The notes under the pieces: model-generated
What the model saw: the letters and a program-made list of their open reading frames with translations, nothing else
The model's database searches: none
What the model was told of the DNA's origin: nothing
Position numbers and translations under genes: made by a program
Source of the DNA: Pseudovibrio axinellae
Lineage (GTDB): Bacteria > Pseudomonadota > Alphaproteobacteria > Rhizobiales > Stappiaceae
Assembly (NCBI RefSeq): GCF_900110875.1
Contig: NZ_FOFM01000002.1
Span: 496,001-560,000, forward strand
Length of the DNA stretch: 64,000 bases
Direction of reading: 5' to 3'
Shown here: piece by piece, positions 36,106 through 45,907 of the stretch
How the letters are laid out: every line of letters starts with the position of its first letter
Numbering within the stretch: position 1 is the first letter of the stretch

Positions 36106-36483
36106 CTATGACCACGCCGGCGACGTTAAAAGCGCGACTGAACAAACCAGTCCAATAAACCAAACAATGGAACGCAGGGAGGCCCGGTCAAGCCAGTAGC
36201 AGACGATGTACAACACGCGAATTGCGATGAACAGACCGCACAGCTTTTCGATCCAGATAGGGTCGCCGCCATAGGCGGTAGCGACCAGAACAGACACTGC
36301 ATACAGAGGGAAGGCTTCAAGAGCGTTCAGTTCTGCCGAACGAGCACGCAAGCGAAACCCTTCTTTCCAATAGGCAGGATCTCTTGGATTGGAATTGTTG
36401 AAGTCGCGAGAAAATTTAGCAGGAAGAACGGAAATCCATGGCAGCAAACCCGCAATCAGAATTGTCCATAAAGGAAAAGGCAT
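36106..36483 (-). CDS. MAPEG family membrane protein
   Basis: 125 residues with three to four hydrophobic segments (WTILIAGLLPWISVL; ALEAFPLYAVSVLVATAY; KLCGLFIAIRVLYIVCYWL; SIVWFIGLVCSVALL). The pattern RAQNA-like RARSAELNALEAFP and FIAIRVLYIVCYWLDRASLRSI matches MAPEG proteins, relatives of microsomal glutathione transferases. The bacterial members have mostly unknown substrates. It is probably a single gene. Confidence 0.85.
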   Translation of the reverse strand: MPFPLWTILIAGLLPWISVLPAKFSRDFNNSNPRDPAYWKEGFRLRARSAELNALEAFPLYAVSVLVATAYGGDPIWIEKLCGLFIAIRVLYIVCYWLDRASLRSIVWFIGLVCSVALLTSPAWS

Positions 36484-36746
36484 TGTGTAATCTCCAAATA
36501 AAATCAGAAAAACCGAGGCTCTTATACAACCGACCGGAATTAAGTTGAACTGATTTCAACTATAATGGAAGTCGTGCATGCGTATAACTCCGCATCCGGG
36601 CTTCTCCTTTTCGCAATCAGATCGTGGCTAATTTGAATGCGCCGTTCGAGTGTCATCTATCCGAAGAAAAAGGGCACTATTAAGTGCTGGAACTGAGCGA
36701 CACCGAATGACTGGACAGTGTCCGGCGCTCCACTGGAGGTGTGCCC

Positions 36747-37205
36747 ATGACTATGGCAAATATACTATTCGTATGCGTAGATAACTCGTTTCTCAGCCTG
36801 ATTGCTGAGGCCTACCTGAACAAGACCTCTATGGGTGAATTGAGGGCCTTTTCTGGTGGGCCGCTGCCAAGGGAGGATATGCCTGCGCTGACTAAAAAGG
36901 TCCTCTTCAAAAACGGAATGGAAGAGGCAGGGCTTCACCCTAAAGCCTGGACAATCTTTTCGCTGCCGCAAGCGCCGCAACCTGATTTCGTAATAAGCCT
37001 GCAGCCAAGTTCACTGCTTGACAAGCAACCGATATGGCCGGGGCGAGCAGCCAAGTTGAACTGGCACATTTGTATAGATGATAATATGCCTCGGAACATA
37101 AAAGAGGCGACCGATGCATTTCGCAAGATCAAAGAATCTATAGACTTAGCGCTCTCATCAAAGGTTTTCTCTGGTGATTCTCTGAGTTGGCGGGCAGCTT
37201 GCTAG
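36747..37205 (+). CDS. Low-molecular-weight phosphatase-like protein lacking the P-loop arginine
   Basis: 152 residues from the ATG at 36747, 7 bases after GGAGG. The fold matches low-molecular-weight tyrosine phosphatases and arsenate reductases: ILFVCVDNSFLSLIAEAYLN, AFSGGPLPRED, GMEEAGLHPKAW, and WHICIDDNMPR near the general-acid site. The catalytic Cys10 is kept, but the CX5R Arg is Leu16, and the usual D-P loop is altered. It is likely a non-catalytic pseudophosphatase, or uses a different chemistry. It has no obvious operon partner. Confidence 0.75.
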   Translation: MTMANILFVCVDNSFLSLIAEAYLNKTSMGELRAFSGGPLPREDMPALTKKVLFKNGMEEAGLHPKAWTIFSLPQAPQPDFVISLQPSSLLDKQPIWPGRAAKLNWHICIDDNMPRNIKEATDAFRKIKESIDLALSSKVFSGDSLSWRAAC

Positions 37206-37254
37206 GTTTAAGCGAGCTGAAGATCTATCAGACAAGACTGTTTTTTGCTGATTT

Positions 37255-37271
37255 CCCCTAGGAAATAGGGG
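37255..37271 (+). terminator. Short hairpin after the phosphatase-like gene
   Basis: CCCCTA and TAGGGG pair around GGAAA, 50 bases after the stop, with TTT after it. Weak terminator candidate. Confidence 0.4.
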
Positions 37272-37393
37272 TTTCAGTGGGAAACTCAAATTATTTTTAG
37301 GGGTAAACCTTCCACCTGCCTTGTTTTAGGGGCAGTTTCTTAAGGTCTTTATGGTTAATACGCCTTAGTTCACAAGGCCGGGATGACACCACT

Positions 37394-37933
37394 ATGAATC
37401 GTAGTTTAACGATTGCGCTTGTTTCTGTAATTGCACTCTCCACGATGGCGTGCCAACGGACGACTTATACCCGTAGCTATGTCTCTCCGTTGCCCGCTTC
37501 CCCGATCTCGCCGATTGATGGCCAGACCCTGTCGCCGATCATTCCTGGTCAGCCTGGTTCCGAAGGTCAGATTCTGGTTGATGGTCAAGATGCGAACGCC
37601 AATTCACAGGTTGTTTCTGCACCACCTGCTCCTAACGTAAATGCGACAGGCGGCTCTGTTGGTCGTACTGATTTGCTTGGCGGTTGGAGCGTCTCTTCTG
37701 GTGGTGACAACTGTAAGCTCTTTATGACGCTGACCAAGTGGAGTGGTGGATACCGCGCGAATACGCGTGGATGTAGCGATTCGACCCTCTCTCAGATCTC
37801 CGCATGGAATTTGAATGGCAGTAACGTGGTTCTGAAGGACGCTGGCGGCAGCAATGTTGCAACCCTTTCAGGCGCCGGAACCAATTTCGCTGGTCAGACC
37901 TCAAACGGCTCTTCTATTTCGTTCGCGCGTTAA
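37394..37933 (+). CDS. Outer membrane lipoprotein with AprI/Inh protease-inhibitor domain (Omp19-like)
   Basis: 179 residues. The signal ends in a lipobox, LSTMAC, so Cys20 is the predicted lipid attachment site. A Pro/Ser-rich linker (about 30-90) leads to an Inh-type eight-strand domain: DLLGGWSVSSGGDNCKLFMTLTKW, RANTRGCSDSTLSQISAWNLNGSNVVLKDAGGSNVATLSG and FAGQTSNGSSISFAR, with one disulfide pair. It resembles Omp19 of Brucella, a surface lipoprotein that inhibits proteases. A terminator follows. Confidence 0.88.
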   Translation: MNRSLTIALVSVIALSTMACQRTTYTRSYVSPLPASPISPIDGQTLSPIIPGQPGSEGQILVDGQDANANSQVVSAPPAPNVNATGGSVGRTDLLGGWSVSSGGDNCKLFMTLTKWSGGYRANTRGCSDSTLSQISAWNLNGSNVVLKDAGGSNVATLSGAGTNFAGQTSNGSSISFAR

Positions 37934-37961
37934 GAGAAGCTGAGCCTACAAAATAACGACA

Positions 37962-37995
37962 AGCGTTGCGCTGCATTAAGGCGCAGCGCTTTTTG
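37962..37995 (+). terminator. Terminator of the Omp19-like gene
   Basis: A 10-bp stem (37962-37971 with 37981-37990), one wobble, followed by five T. It lies 28 bases after the stop. Confidence 0.85.
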
Positions 37996-38098
37996 CGTTT
38001 GCACCAACATCAATTGTATGTGTCGCCTTTAGGCGATGTTGTGGTTTTACTTATATCCCTCATAGTACTTGCTTCTGGGTGGGGCTCTCCTTTATGCC

Positions 38099-39319
38099 AT
38101 GGACACTAAGGCATATCGGAATGTGAGATCTCCTTTACGGAAATCCAGTTTGAGGAATATAACCCCCGTGCTTGATCACTCATCAAACCCAACCTCGGTG
38201 CTGGCCCAATATAATGCAATGGTCACACGCGGCGATCTGGATGTTGACCCGGTGCAGGTCGAGGTGGCCAAGCGCCTTGATGCTCTAACGGCCAAATTGG
38301 TTGAACGTAAACCCGACGAGAAAAAAGGGTTGTTAGGCCGTTTATTCGGCAAGGGCAAGGACGATCAGGATTTCGTAAAGGGGTTGTACGTGTGGGGCTC
38401 TGTCGGGCGTGGCAAAACCATGCTGATGGACCTGTTTTATGATCTGAGCCCTGAACCCAAAAAGCGACGTTTGCACTTTCACGAGTTTATGGAGGAAATC
38501 CATGACCGGGTATTTATGGTGCGTAAGCAGGTAAGCGCTGGAACGATCAAAGACCGCGACCCAATTATTCCGATTGCCGAAGAAATCGCGAAAGACACAC
38601 GTCTTCTTTGCTTTGATGAGTTCACTGTAACCGATATTGCCGATGCGATGCTACTGGGCCGTCTGTTCAGTAAGCTGTTTGAAGCTGGCGTCGTCTTGGT
38701 CTGCACATCCAATGTGGTGCCAGATGAACTGTATAAGGACGGACTGAACCGCGACCACATCCTGCCGTTTCTTCGCTCACTGAATGAACGAGTGGATGTC
38801 CTGCACCTTGATGCACCAACAGATTACCGGCTGGAGAAGCTGTCGGGCTCAGACACATACCTGACGCCAATCGCGCCTGATAGCCTGCATCGGATGGAGA
38901 AACTGTGGGACAGTATGACCTACGGTCTCCAATGTCACCTTGTTGAATTGGAGAATAAGGGGCGAAAAATCCCTGTTAGCCGGACCTGTAGCGCGATTGC
39001 GTGGTTCACATTTCAAGAATTGTGCTGCACCCCGCTCGGACCATCCGATTATCTGCGTATTACACATGCTTTCAACACAGTTTTCCTCGAAGATGTTCCG
39101 GTGATGGATAAGGCACGCCGAAACGAAGCAAAACGATTTATCAATCTCATTGATACGCTCTATGACAACCATGTCCACTTGGTGATTCAGGCAGAAGCAC
39201 AGCCGCAAAACCTGTATGTAGCGTCCTCTGGAACAGAGGCGTTTGAGTTTGATCGTACAGCCTCGCGCCTGATTGAAATGCGCTCCCGAGAGTATGTTTT
39301 AGGTGAGTCGAATACCTAA
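38099..39319 (+). CDS. zapE: AFG1-like ATPase, cell division protein ZapE
   Basis: About 406 residues from the ATG at 38099. The start is uncertain: a GTG at 38168 (VLDHSSNPTSVLAQYNAMV) has GAGGA 11 bases upstream and would match homologues better. The Walker A is YVWGSVGRGKTMLMDLF, Walker B LLCFDEFTVTDIADAM, and the sensor region LVCTSNVVPDELYKDGLNRDHILPF. ZapE proteins interact with the division ring, and mitochondrial AFG1 aids respiratory-complex quality control. It lies upstream of mdh, as in many alphaproteobacteria. Confidence 0.93.
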   Translation: MDTKAYRNVRSPLRKSSLRNITPVLDHSSNPTSVLAQYNAMVTRGDLDVDPVQVEVAKRLDALTAKLVERKPDEKKGLLGRLFGKGKDDQDFVKGLYVWGSVGRGKTMLMDLFYDLSPEPKKRRLHFHEFMEEIHDRVFMVRKQVSAGTIKDRDPIIPIAEEIAKDTRLLCFDEFTVTDIADAMLLGRLFSKLFEAGVVLVCTSNVVPDELYKDGLNRDHILPFLRSLNERVDVLHLDAPTDYRLEKLSGSDTYLTPIAPDSLHRMEKLWDSMTYGLQCHLVELENKGRKIPVSRTCSAIAWFTFQELCCTPLGPSDYLRITHAFNTVFLEDVPVMDKARRNEAKRFINLIDTLYDNHVHLVIQAEAQPQNLYVASSGTEAFEFDRTASRLIEMRSREYVLGESNT

Positions 39320-39320
39320 A

Positions 39321-39346
39321 ATTGAAAAAATTACAATTTTTTCAGA
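39321..39346 (+). terminator. AT-rich hairpin after zapE
   Basis: TGAAAAAAT and ATTTTTTCA pair around a short loop just after the zapE stop. It may be a weak terminator, read in both directions. Confidence 0.5.
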
Positions 39347-39351
39347 AATGA

Positions 39352-40476
<1,125 letters not shown>

Positions 40477-40501
40477 GCCAGGCAAGCTTTGATCTGAAAG
40501 G

Positions 40502-40522
40502 CTGGCAGCAAGCTGCTGCCAG
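40502..40522 (+). other. Hairpin in the mdh-sucC spacer
   Basis: CTGGCAGCA and TGCTGCCAG pair perfectly over 9 bp with a 3-base loop. A second, shorter pair (CCCTG/CAGGG) follows within 40 bases. No T run follows, so it is more likely an RNA stability or processing element than a terminator. Confidence 0.5.
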
Positions 40523-40566
40523 TCGAGCACCCTGGTTGCAGGGCCCCTTGGAAATGGGAAGGGCAG

Positions 40567-41766
40567 ATGAACATACATGAATACCAGGCCAAACAGGTCC
40601 TGAAGGAATACGGCGCACCTGTTGCTGAAGGTGTTGCAATTTTCTCCGCTGATGAAGCTGAAGCTGCTGCGAAAAGCCTTCCAGGCCCACTGTGGGTTGT
40701 GAAGTCTCAGATCCACGCAGGTGGTCGCGGTAAGGGTAAGTTCAAAGAACTCGGCCCAGAAGCAAAAGGCGGCGTTCGCCTTGCATTTACTCTGGATGAA
40801 GTTAAGTCCCACTCTGCTGACATGCTCGGCAACACGTTGGTGACAGCTCAAACGGGTGATGCTGGTAAAGTCGTAAACCGTCTTTACATCGAAGATGGCG
40901 CAGACATTGACCGCGAACTCTACCTCTCCCTGCTCGTTGACCGCACATGTGGTCAGGTTGCTTTCGTAGCATCCACCGAAGGCGGCATGGATATTGAGGA
41001 AGTCGCGCACAACACGCCTGAGCTGATCCTCACTCTGCCAATCGATCCGCTTCAGGGCGTGACCGAGAACAAAGCATCTGCTCTCTGCGATACGCTGAAG
41101 CTGGAAGGCGAAGCACGCGCTGATGGCATGAAGCTGTTCCCGATCCTCTACAAAGCATTTGTAGAAAAGGATATGGCGCTTCTGGAAATCAACCCGCTGA
41201 TCGTTATGGAAAACGGTCGTTTGCGCGTTCTGGATGCAAAAGTATCCTTCGACGGCAACGCTCTGTTCCGCCACGAAGACATTGTTGCCCTGCGCGATAA
41301 GACCGAAGAAGACGAAAAAGAGATCGAAGCTTCCAAGCACGACCTCGCATACGTCGCTCTTGAAGGTAACATCGGCTGCATGGTGAACGGTGCAGGTCTT
41401 GCGATGGCCACTATGGACATCATCAAACTCTACGGTGCTGAGCCTGCAAACTTCCTCGACGTTGGTGGCGGTGCTACCAAAGAGAAAGTAACCTCTGCGT
41501 TCAAGATCATCACTTCCGATCCAAACGTACAGGGCATTCTGGTTAACATCTTCGGCGGCATCATGCGCTGTGATGTGATCGCAGAAGGCGTTCTGGCTGC
41601 TGTTAAAGAAGTTGGCCTTCAGGTTCCTCTCGTTGTGCGCCTCGAAGGCACCAACGTTGAACTTGGCAAAAAGATCATTAGCGAAAGCGGCATGAATGTT
41701 ATTCCTGCTGACGATCTCGACGATGCAGCTCAGAAAATCGTGGCTGCAGTGAAGGAGGTCGCATAA
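40567..41766 (+). CDS. sucC: Succinyl-CoA ligase, beta subunit
   Basis: 399 residues. With SucD it converts succinyl-CoA, ADP and phosphate to succinate, CoA and ATP. The ATP-grasp half opens with [19 protein letters not shown], then [18 protein letters not shown]. The nucleotide and CoA-side segments [20 protein letters not shown] and [15 protein letters not shown] are typical. The start ATG has GGGAAGGG upstream. Its stop TAA shares one base with the sucD ATG. Confidence 0.98.
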   Translation: MNIHEYQAKQVLKEYGAPVAEGVAIFSADEAEAAAKSLPGPLWVVKSQIHAGGRGKGKFKELGPEAKGGVRLAFTLDEVKSHSADMLGNTLVTAQTGDAGKVVNRLYIEDGADIDRELYLSLLVDRTCGQVAFVASTEGGMDIEEVAHNTPELILTLPIDPLQGVTENKASALCDTLKLEGEARADGMKLFPILYKAFVEKDMALLEINPLIVMENGRLRVLDAKVSFDGNALFRHEDIVALRDKTEEDEKEIEASKHDLAYVALEGNIGCMVNGAGLAMATMDIIKLYGAEPANFLDVGGGATKEKVTSAFKIITSDPNVQGILVNIFGGIMRCDVIAEGVLAAVKEVGLQVPLVVRLEGTNVELGKKIISESGMNVIPADDLDDAAQKIVAAVKEVA

Positions 41767-42689
41767 TGTCCATCCTCGTAAATAAAGACACAAAAGTCAT
41801 CGTTCAGGGTCTGACCGGTAAAACCGGTACTTTCCACACTGAACAGGCACTCGCATACTACGGCACCATGATGGTTGCTGGTGTGCACCCTAAAAAGGGT
41901 GGCGAAACCTGGTCTTCCGGCATCGAAGGTGCCGCTGAACTGCCAATCTACGCTTCTGTGAAAGAAGCAAAAGATGCAACCGGCGCAAACGCTTCTGTTG
42001 TTTACGTTCCACCAGCAGGTGCGGGCGCAGCAATCATCGAAGCAATTGATGCTGGCATTCCTTTCATTGTTTGTATCACCGAGGGTATCCCGGTTGCAGA
42101 CATGGTGAAGGTAAAAGCGCGCCTTGATGCATCCGACAGCCGTCTTCTTGGTCCAAACTGCCCAGGCGTTCTCACTCCTGAACAGTGCAAGATCGGCATC
42201 ATGCCAGGCTCCATCTTCAAGAAGGGCTCCGTAGGTATTGTTTCCCGTTCAGGTACACTTACTTATGAAGCAGTCTTCCAGACCTCGCAGGAAGGCCTCG
42301 GCCAGTCCACTGCAGTAGGTATCGGTGGTGACCCTGTAAAAGGCACTGAGTTCATCGATATGCTGGATATGTTCCTGGACGATCCAGAAACAGAATCCAT
42401 CATCATGATTGGTGAAATCGGCGGTTCTGCAGAAGAAGAAGCAGCTGAATGGCTCCAGGAGCAGGCTAAAAAAGGCCGTTCCAAGCCAATGGTTGGTTTC
42501 ATCGCAGGTCGTACAGCGCCTCCAGGCCGTACCATGGGTCACGCAGGTGCTGTGATCTCTGGTGGTAAAGGCGGAGCTGATGACAAGATTGCAGCTATGG
42601 AAGCAGCGGGTATCCGCGTCTCTCCATCTCCTGCTAAGCTTGGCAAAACCCTTGTAGCTCTTCTTCAAGAGCTGAAGCAGGGCGCCTAA
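41766..42689 (+). CDS. sucD: Succinyl-CoA ligase, alpha subunit
   Basis: 307 residues. It carries the phosphorylated His: the family segment [17 protein letters not shown] includes it. The CoA-binding Rossmann domain has [16 protein letters not shown] and [18 protein letters not shown], and [22 protein letters not shown] is present. Its start overlaps the sucC stop by one base (TAATG), consistent with translational coupling of the two subunits. Confidence 0.98.
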   Translation: MSILVNKDTKVIVQGLTGKTGTFHTEQALAYYGTMMVAGVHPKKGGETWSSGIEGAAELPIYASVKEAKDATGANASVVYVPPAGAGAAIIEAIDAGIPFIVCITEGIPVADMVKVKARLDASDSRLLGPNCPGVLTPEQCKIGIMPGSIFKKGSVGIVSRSGTLTYEAVFQTSQEGLGQSTAVGIGGDPVKGTEFIDMLDMFLDDPETESIIMIGEIGGSAEEEAAEWLQEQAKKGRSKPMVGFIAGRTAPPGRTMGHAGAVISGGKGGADDKIAAMEAAGIRVSPSPAKLGKTLVALLQELKQGA

Positions 42690-42870
42690 GCTAACGCCCC
42701 TTATACTTTTCAGGGGCATACTCATCGGGCTGTCGGTGAACGAAATTCACCGACAGTTTATAAGAGGCAACAAGTCCCCAGGCTTGTTGTCAGTCGCGGG
42801 ACCCAAGGGTATGTGGTGTTTTTCACCCGCCCAAAGAAAGTAGGGCGGACCAAAAGTCCGCTTAAAAACG
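42690..42870 (+). promoter_or_regulatory. Structured leader between sucD and sucA
   Basis: The 181-base spacer holds four hairpins: 42696-42717, 42730-42756 (perfect 11-bp stem, 5-base loop), 42827-42848 (CCGCCC with GGGCGG) and 42845-42861 (GCGGAC with GTCCGC). The last two share bases 42845-42848 and cannot form together. The final one ends 9 bases before the sucA ATG, where no clear ribosome binding site is seen. This suggests control of sucA expression, but it may also be only a processing region. Confidence 0.45.
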
Positions 42871-45840
42871 ATGGCTCGGCAGGACGCGAACAAGGTATTC
42901 GCGCTGACGTCGTTCCTATACGGCGCCAACGCTCCTTATATTGAAGAGCTGTATGCTCAATATCAGGAAAACCCCGGCTCACTCGACCCAGAGTGGAAGG
43001 AATTCTTCTCTTCGCTTGAAGACAATCCAGAGGATGTGATCAAGGAAGCTCGCGGTGCGAGCTGGAAACGTCCAGACTGGCCGGTTCCCGCCAACGGTGA
43101 ACTTGTGTCTGCGCTCGATGGCGATTGGCCATCTGAGAAAATTGTCAGCAAAAAAATTCAGGCAAATGCCCAGAAGACTGGCGTTGAGCTAACTGAAGAT
43201 CAAGTGTTGCAGGCGACCCGTGATAGTGTGCGCGCTATCATGATGATCCGTGCTTACCGCATGCGCGGCCACTTGCATGCTGAACTTGACCCGCTCCGCC
43301 TCGCTGTTCCAGGTGATCACGAAGAGTTGCATCCCGCGACCTATGGCTTCTCTGAAGAGGACTGGGATCGGAGAATCTTCCTGGACAATGTTCTGGGTAT
43401 GGAATTCGCCACCATCCGTGAGATGCTGGAAATCTTGAAACGGACCTACTGCTCGACACTTGGTGTTGAGTTCATGCATATCTCTGACCCTGCCGCAAAA
43501 GCATGGATTCAGGAGCGTATTGAAGGTCCAGATAAGCACGTTGCCTTCACTCCAGAAGGTAAAAAAGCCATCCTCAACAAACTTGTTGAGGCAGAAGGCT
43601 TTGAAAAGTTCCTCGACGTTAAATACACTGGTACTAAGCGTTTCGGCCTTGACGGTGGTGAAGCTCTTATTCCAGCGCTCGAGCAGATCATCAAACGTGG
43701 TGGTGCCCTTGGCGTTAAAGACATCGTCTTGGGAATGGCTCACCGTGGTCGCCTGAACGTTCTGTCCCAGGTTATGGGTAAGCCACATCGCGCGATCTTC
43801 CACGAATTCAAGGGCGGTTCTTACGCTCCTGACGACGTAGAGGGCTCCGGTGATGTTAAGTACCACCTCGGTGCTTCTTCTGACCGCTCATTCGATAACA
43901 ACAATGTTCACCTGTCTTTGACAGCGAACCCATCTCACCTTGAGATCGTGAACCCCGTTGTTCTTGGTAAGGTGCGCGCAAAGCAGGACCAGCTCGCAGA
44001 CTGGAAAGAAACGACAGAAATTGACCGCAGCAGCGTTCTTCCGTTGTTGCTGCACGGTGATGCAGCGTTTGCTGGTCAGGGTGTTGTTGCTGAGTGTTTC
44101 GGCCTGTCTGCACTGCGTGGACACCGTACTGGTGGTTCGATCCATGTGATCATCAATAACCAGATCGGCTTTACAACTAACCCACGGTTCTCGCGCTCTT
44201 CCCCGTATCCATCTGATGCTGCTAAAGTTATTGAAGCACCGATCTTCCATGCAAATGGTGATGATCCGGAAGCTGTTACTTTTGCTGCAAAGATTGCAAC
44301 GGAATACCGTCAGAAGTTCGGGCGTCCGGTTGTAATCGACATCATCTGTTACCGTCGTTTCGGTCACAACGAAGGTGATGAACCTGCGTTCACGCAGCCG
44401 ATCATGTACCGCAAAATCCGCAAGCACGAAACAACTCTTCAGATCTACGCTGATAAGCTGGTCAAAGAAGGCTTAATGAGTGCTGAGGACGTGGACAAGG
44501 CGAAAGCTGATTGGCGTGCACATCTTGACCGTGAGTTCGACACGGGCCAGACCTACAAGCCAAACAAAGCTGACTGGCTTGATGGCCGGTGGGCTAAGAT
44601 GAAGATTGCTAAGGAAACCGATGAGCCACGTCGTGGTTCAACCGGTCTTTCTATGGATGAGCTGAAGGAGCTGGGCCAGAAACTAACCAGCGTGCCTGAT
44701 GATTTTAACGCTCACCGTACGATCCGCCGCTTCATGAACAACCGTGCCAAAATGATCGAGACCGGAGAAGGTATCGATTGGGCAATGGGCGAAGCGATGG
44801 CCTTTGGTGCGTTGCTGCAGGAAGGTAATTCCGTTCGCTTGTCCGGTCAGGACTGTGAGCGTGGTACCTTCTCTCAGCGTCATTCCGTTCTTTATGATCA
44901 GGAAAATGAAGATCGCTACATTCCATTGAATCATGTTTCAGAAGATCAGGGTCGCTACGAAGTGATCAACTCGATGCTTTCTGAAGAAGCGGTTCTTGGT
45001 TTCGAATACGGCTACACCCTTGCAGAACCAAACGCACTGACCATGTGGGAAGCGCAGTTCGGTGACTTTGCAAACGGTGCGCAGGTTCTGTTCGATCAGT
45101 TCATTTCATCTGGTGAGCGCAAATGGTTGCGTATGTCCGGTCTGGTATGTCTGTTGCCGCATGGCTACGAAGGTCAGGGCCCAGAGCATTCATCTGCTCG
45201 CCTTGAACGCTTCTTGCAGATGAGTGCAGAAGACAACATGCAAGTGGCCAACTGTACAACACCCGCGAACTACTTCCACATTCTGCGTCGCCAGTTGAAG
45301 CGTGACATTCGTAAGCCGCTTGTGCTGATGACACCAAAGTCTCTGCTGCGTCATAAGCGGGCAGTTTCTACGCTGGAAGACTTCAATCTGGACAGCAGCT
45401 TCCACCGTTTGCTTTGGGATGACGCAGAACGTCATCCTGGATCAACTGTTAAGCTGAAGTCGGATGAAGATATTCGCCGCGTCATTCTATGTACAGGTAA
45501 AGTCTACTACGACCTGCTTGAAGAGCGTGAAAAGCGCAACATCACCGATGTTTACATCCTGCGTGTTGAGCAGCTCTACCCATTCCCGACCAAAGCACTT
45601 TGTGTTGAGATGGGCCGCTTCAAGAATGCAGATGTGGTCTGGTGTCAGGAAGAGCCAAAGAACATGGGCTCCTGGTTCTTCATTCAACAGTACATTGAAT
45701 GGGTGCTGGAGCATGTGAATGCAAAAGTGCATCGCCCACGTTACGCTGGCCGCCCAGCTGCCGCAGCAACCGCAACTGGCTTGATGTCAAAACATTTGGC
45801 TCAGCTACAAGCTTTCCTCGACGATGCATTCGCCGAGTAA
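42871..45840 (+). CDS. sucA: 2-oxoglutarate dehydrogenase E1 component
   Basis: 989 residues. It decarboxylates 2-oxoglutarate with thiamine diphosphate and passes the succinyl group to the SucB lipoyl domains. The N-terminal E2-binding region reads FLYGANAPYIEELYAQYQENP. Active-site motifs are GMAHRGRLNVL and the ThDP fold GDAAFAGQGVVAECFGL to IINNQIGFTT. Further signatures are RRFGHNEGDEP, HGYEGQGPEHSSARLER and CTTPANYFHILRRQ. No strong Shine-Dalgarno lies before the ATG; a hairpin occupies that place. Confidence 0.98.
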   Translation: MARQDANKVFALTSFLYGANAPYIEELYAQYQENPGSLDPEWKEFFSSLEDNPEDVIKEARGASWKRPDWPVPANGELVSALDGDWPSEKIVSKKIQANAQKTGVELTEDQVLQATRDSVRAIMMIRAYRMRGHLHAELDPLRLAVPGDHEELHPATYGFSEEDWDRRIFLDNVLGMEFATIREMLEILKRTYCSTLGVEFMHISDPAAKAWIQERIEGPDKHVAFTPEGKKAILNKLVEAEGFEKFLDVKYTGTKRFGLDGGEALIPALEQIIKRGGALGVKDIVLGMAHRGRLNVLSQVMGKPHRAIFHEFKGGSYAPDDVEGSGDVKYHLGASSDRSFDNNNVHLSLTANPSHLEIVNPVVLGKVRAKQDQLADWKETTEIDRSSVLPLLLHGDAAFAGQGVVAECFGLSALRGHRTGGSIHVIINNQIGFTTNPRFSRSSPYPSDAAKVIEAPIFHANGDDPEAVTFAAKIATEYRQKFGRPVVIDIICYRRFGHNEGDEPAFTQPIMYRKIRKHETTLQIYADKLVKEGLMSAEDVDKAKADWRAHLDREFDTGQTYKPNKADWLDGRWAKMKIAKETDEPRRGSTGLSMDELKELGQKLTSVPDDFNAHRTIRRFMNNRAKMIETGEGIDWAMGEAMAFGALLQEGNSVRLSGQDCERGTFSQRHSVLYDQENEDRYIPLNHVSEDQGRYEVINSMLSEEAVLGFEYGYTLAEPNALTMWEAQFGDFANGAQVLFDQFISSGERKWLRMSGLVCLLPHGYEGQGPEHSSARLERFLQMSAEDNMQVANCTTPANYFHILRRQLKRDIRKPLVLMTPKSLLRHKRAVSTLEDFNLDSSFHRLLWDDAERHPGSTVKLKSDEDIRRVILCTGKVYYDLLEEREKRNITDVYILRVEQLYPFPTKALCVEMGRFKNADVVWCQEEPKNMGSWFFIQQYIEWVLEHVNAKVHRPRYAGRPAAAATATGLMSKHLAQLQAFLDDAFAE

Positions 45841-45907
45841 GTACCTCGTAATCAGGTAAAGTCCGAGAGGCCTTCAAGTGGCCCTGAAACGAAAAGAGAT
45901 AGAGACA

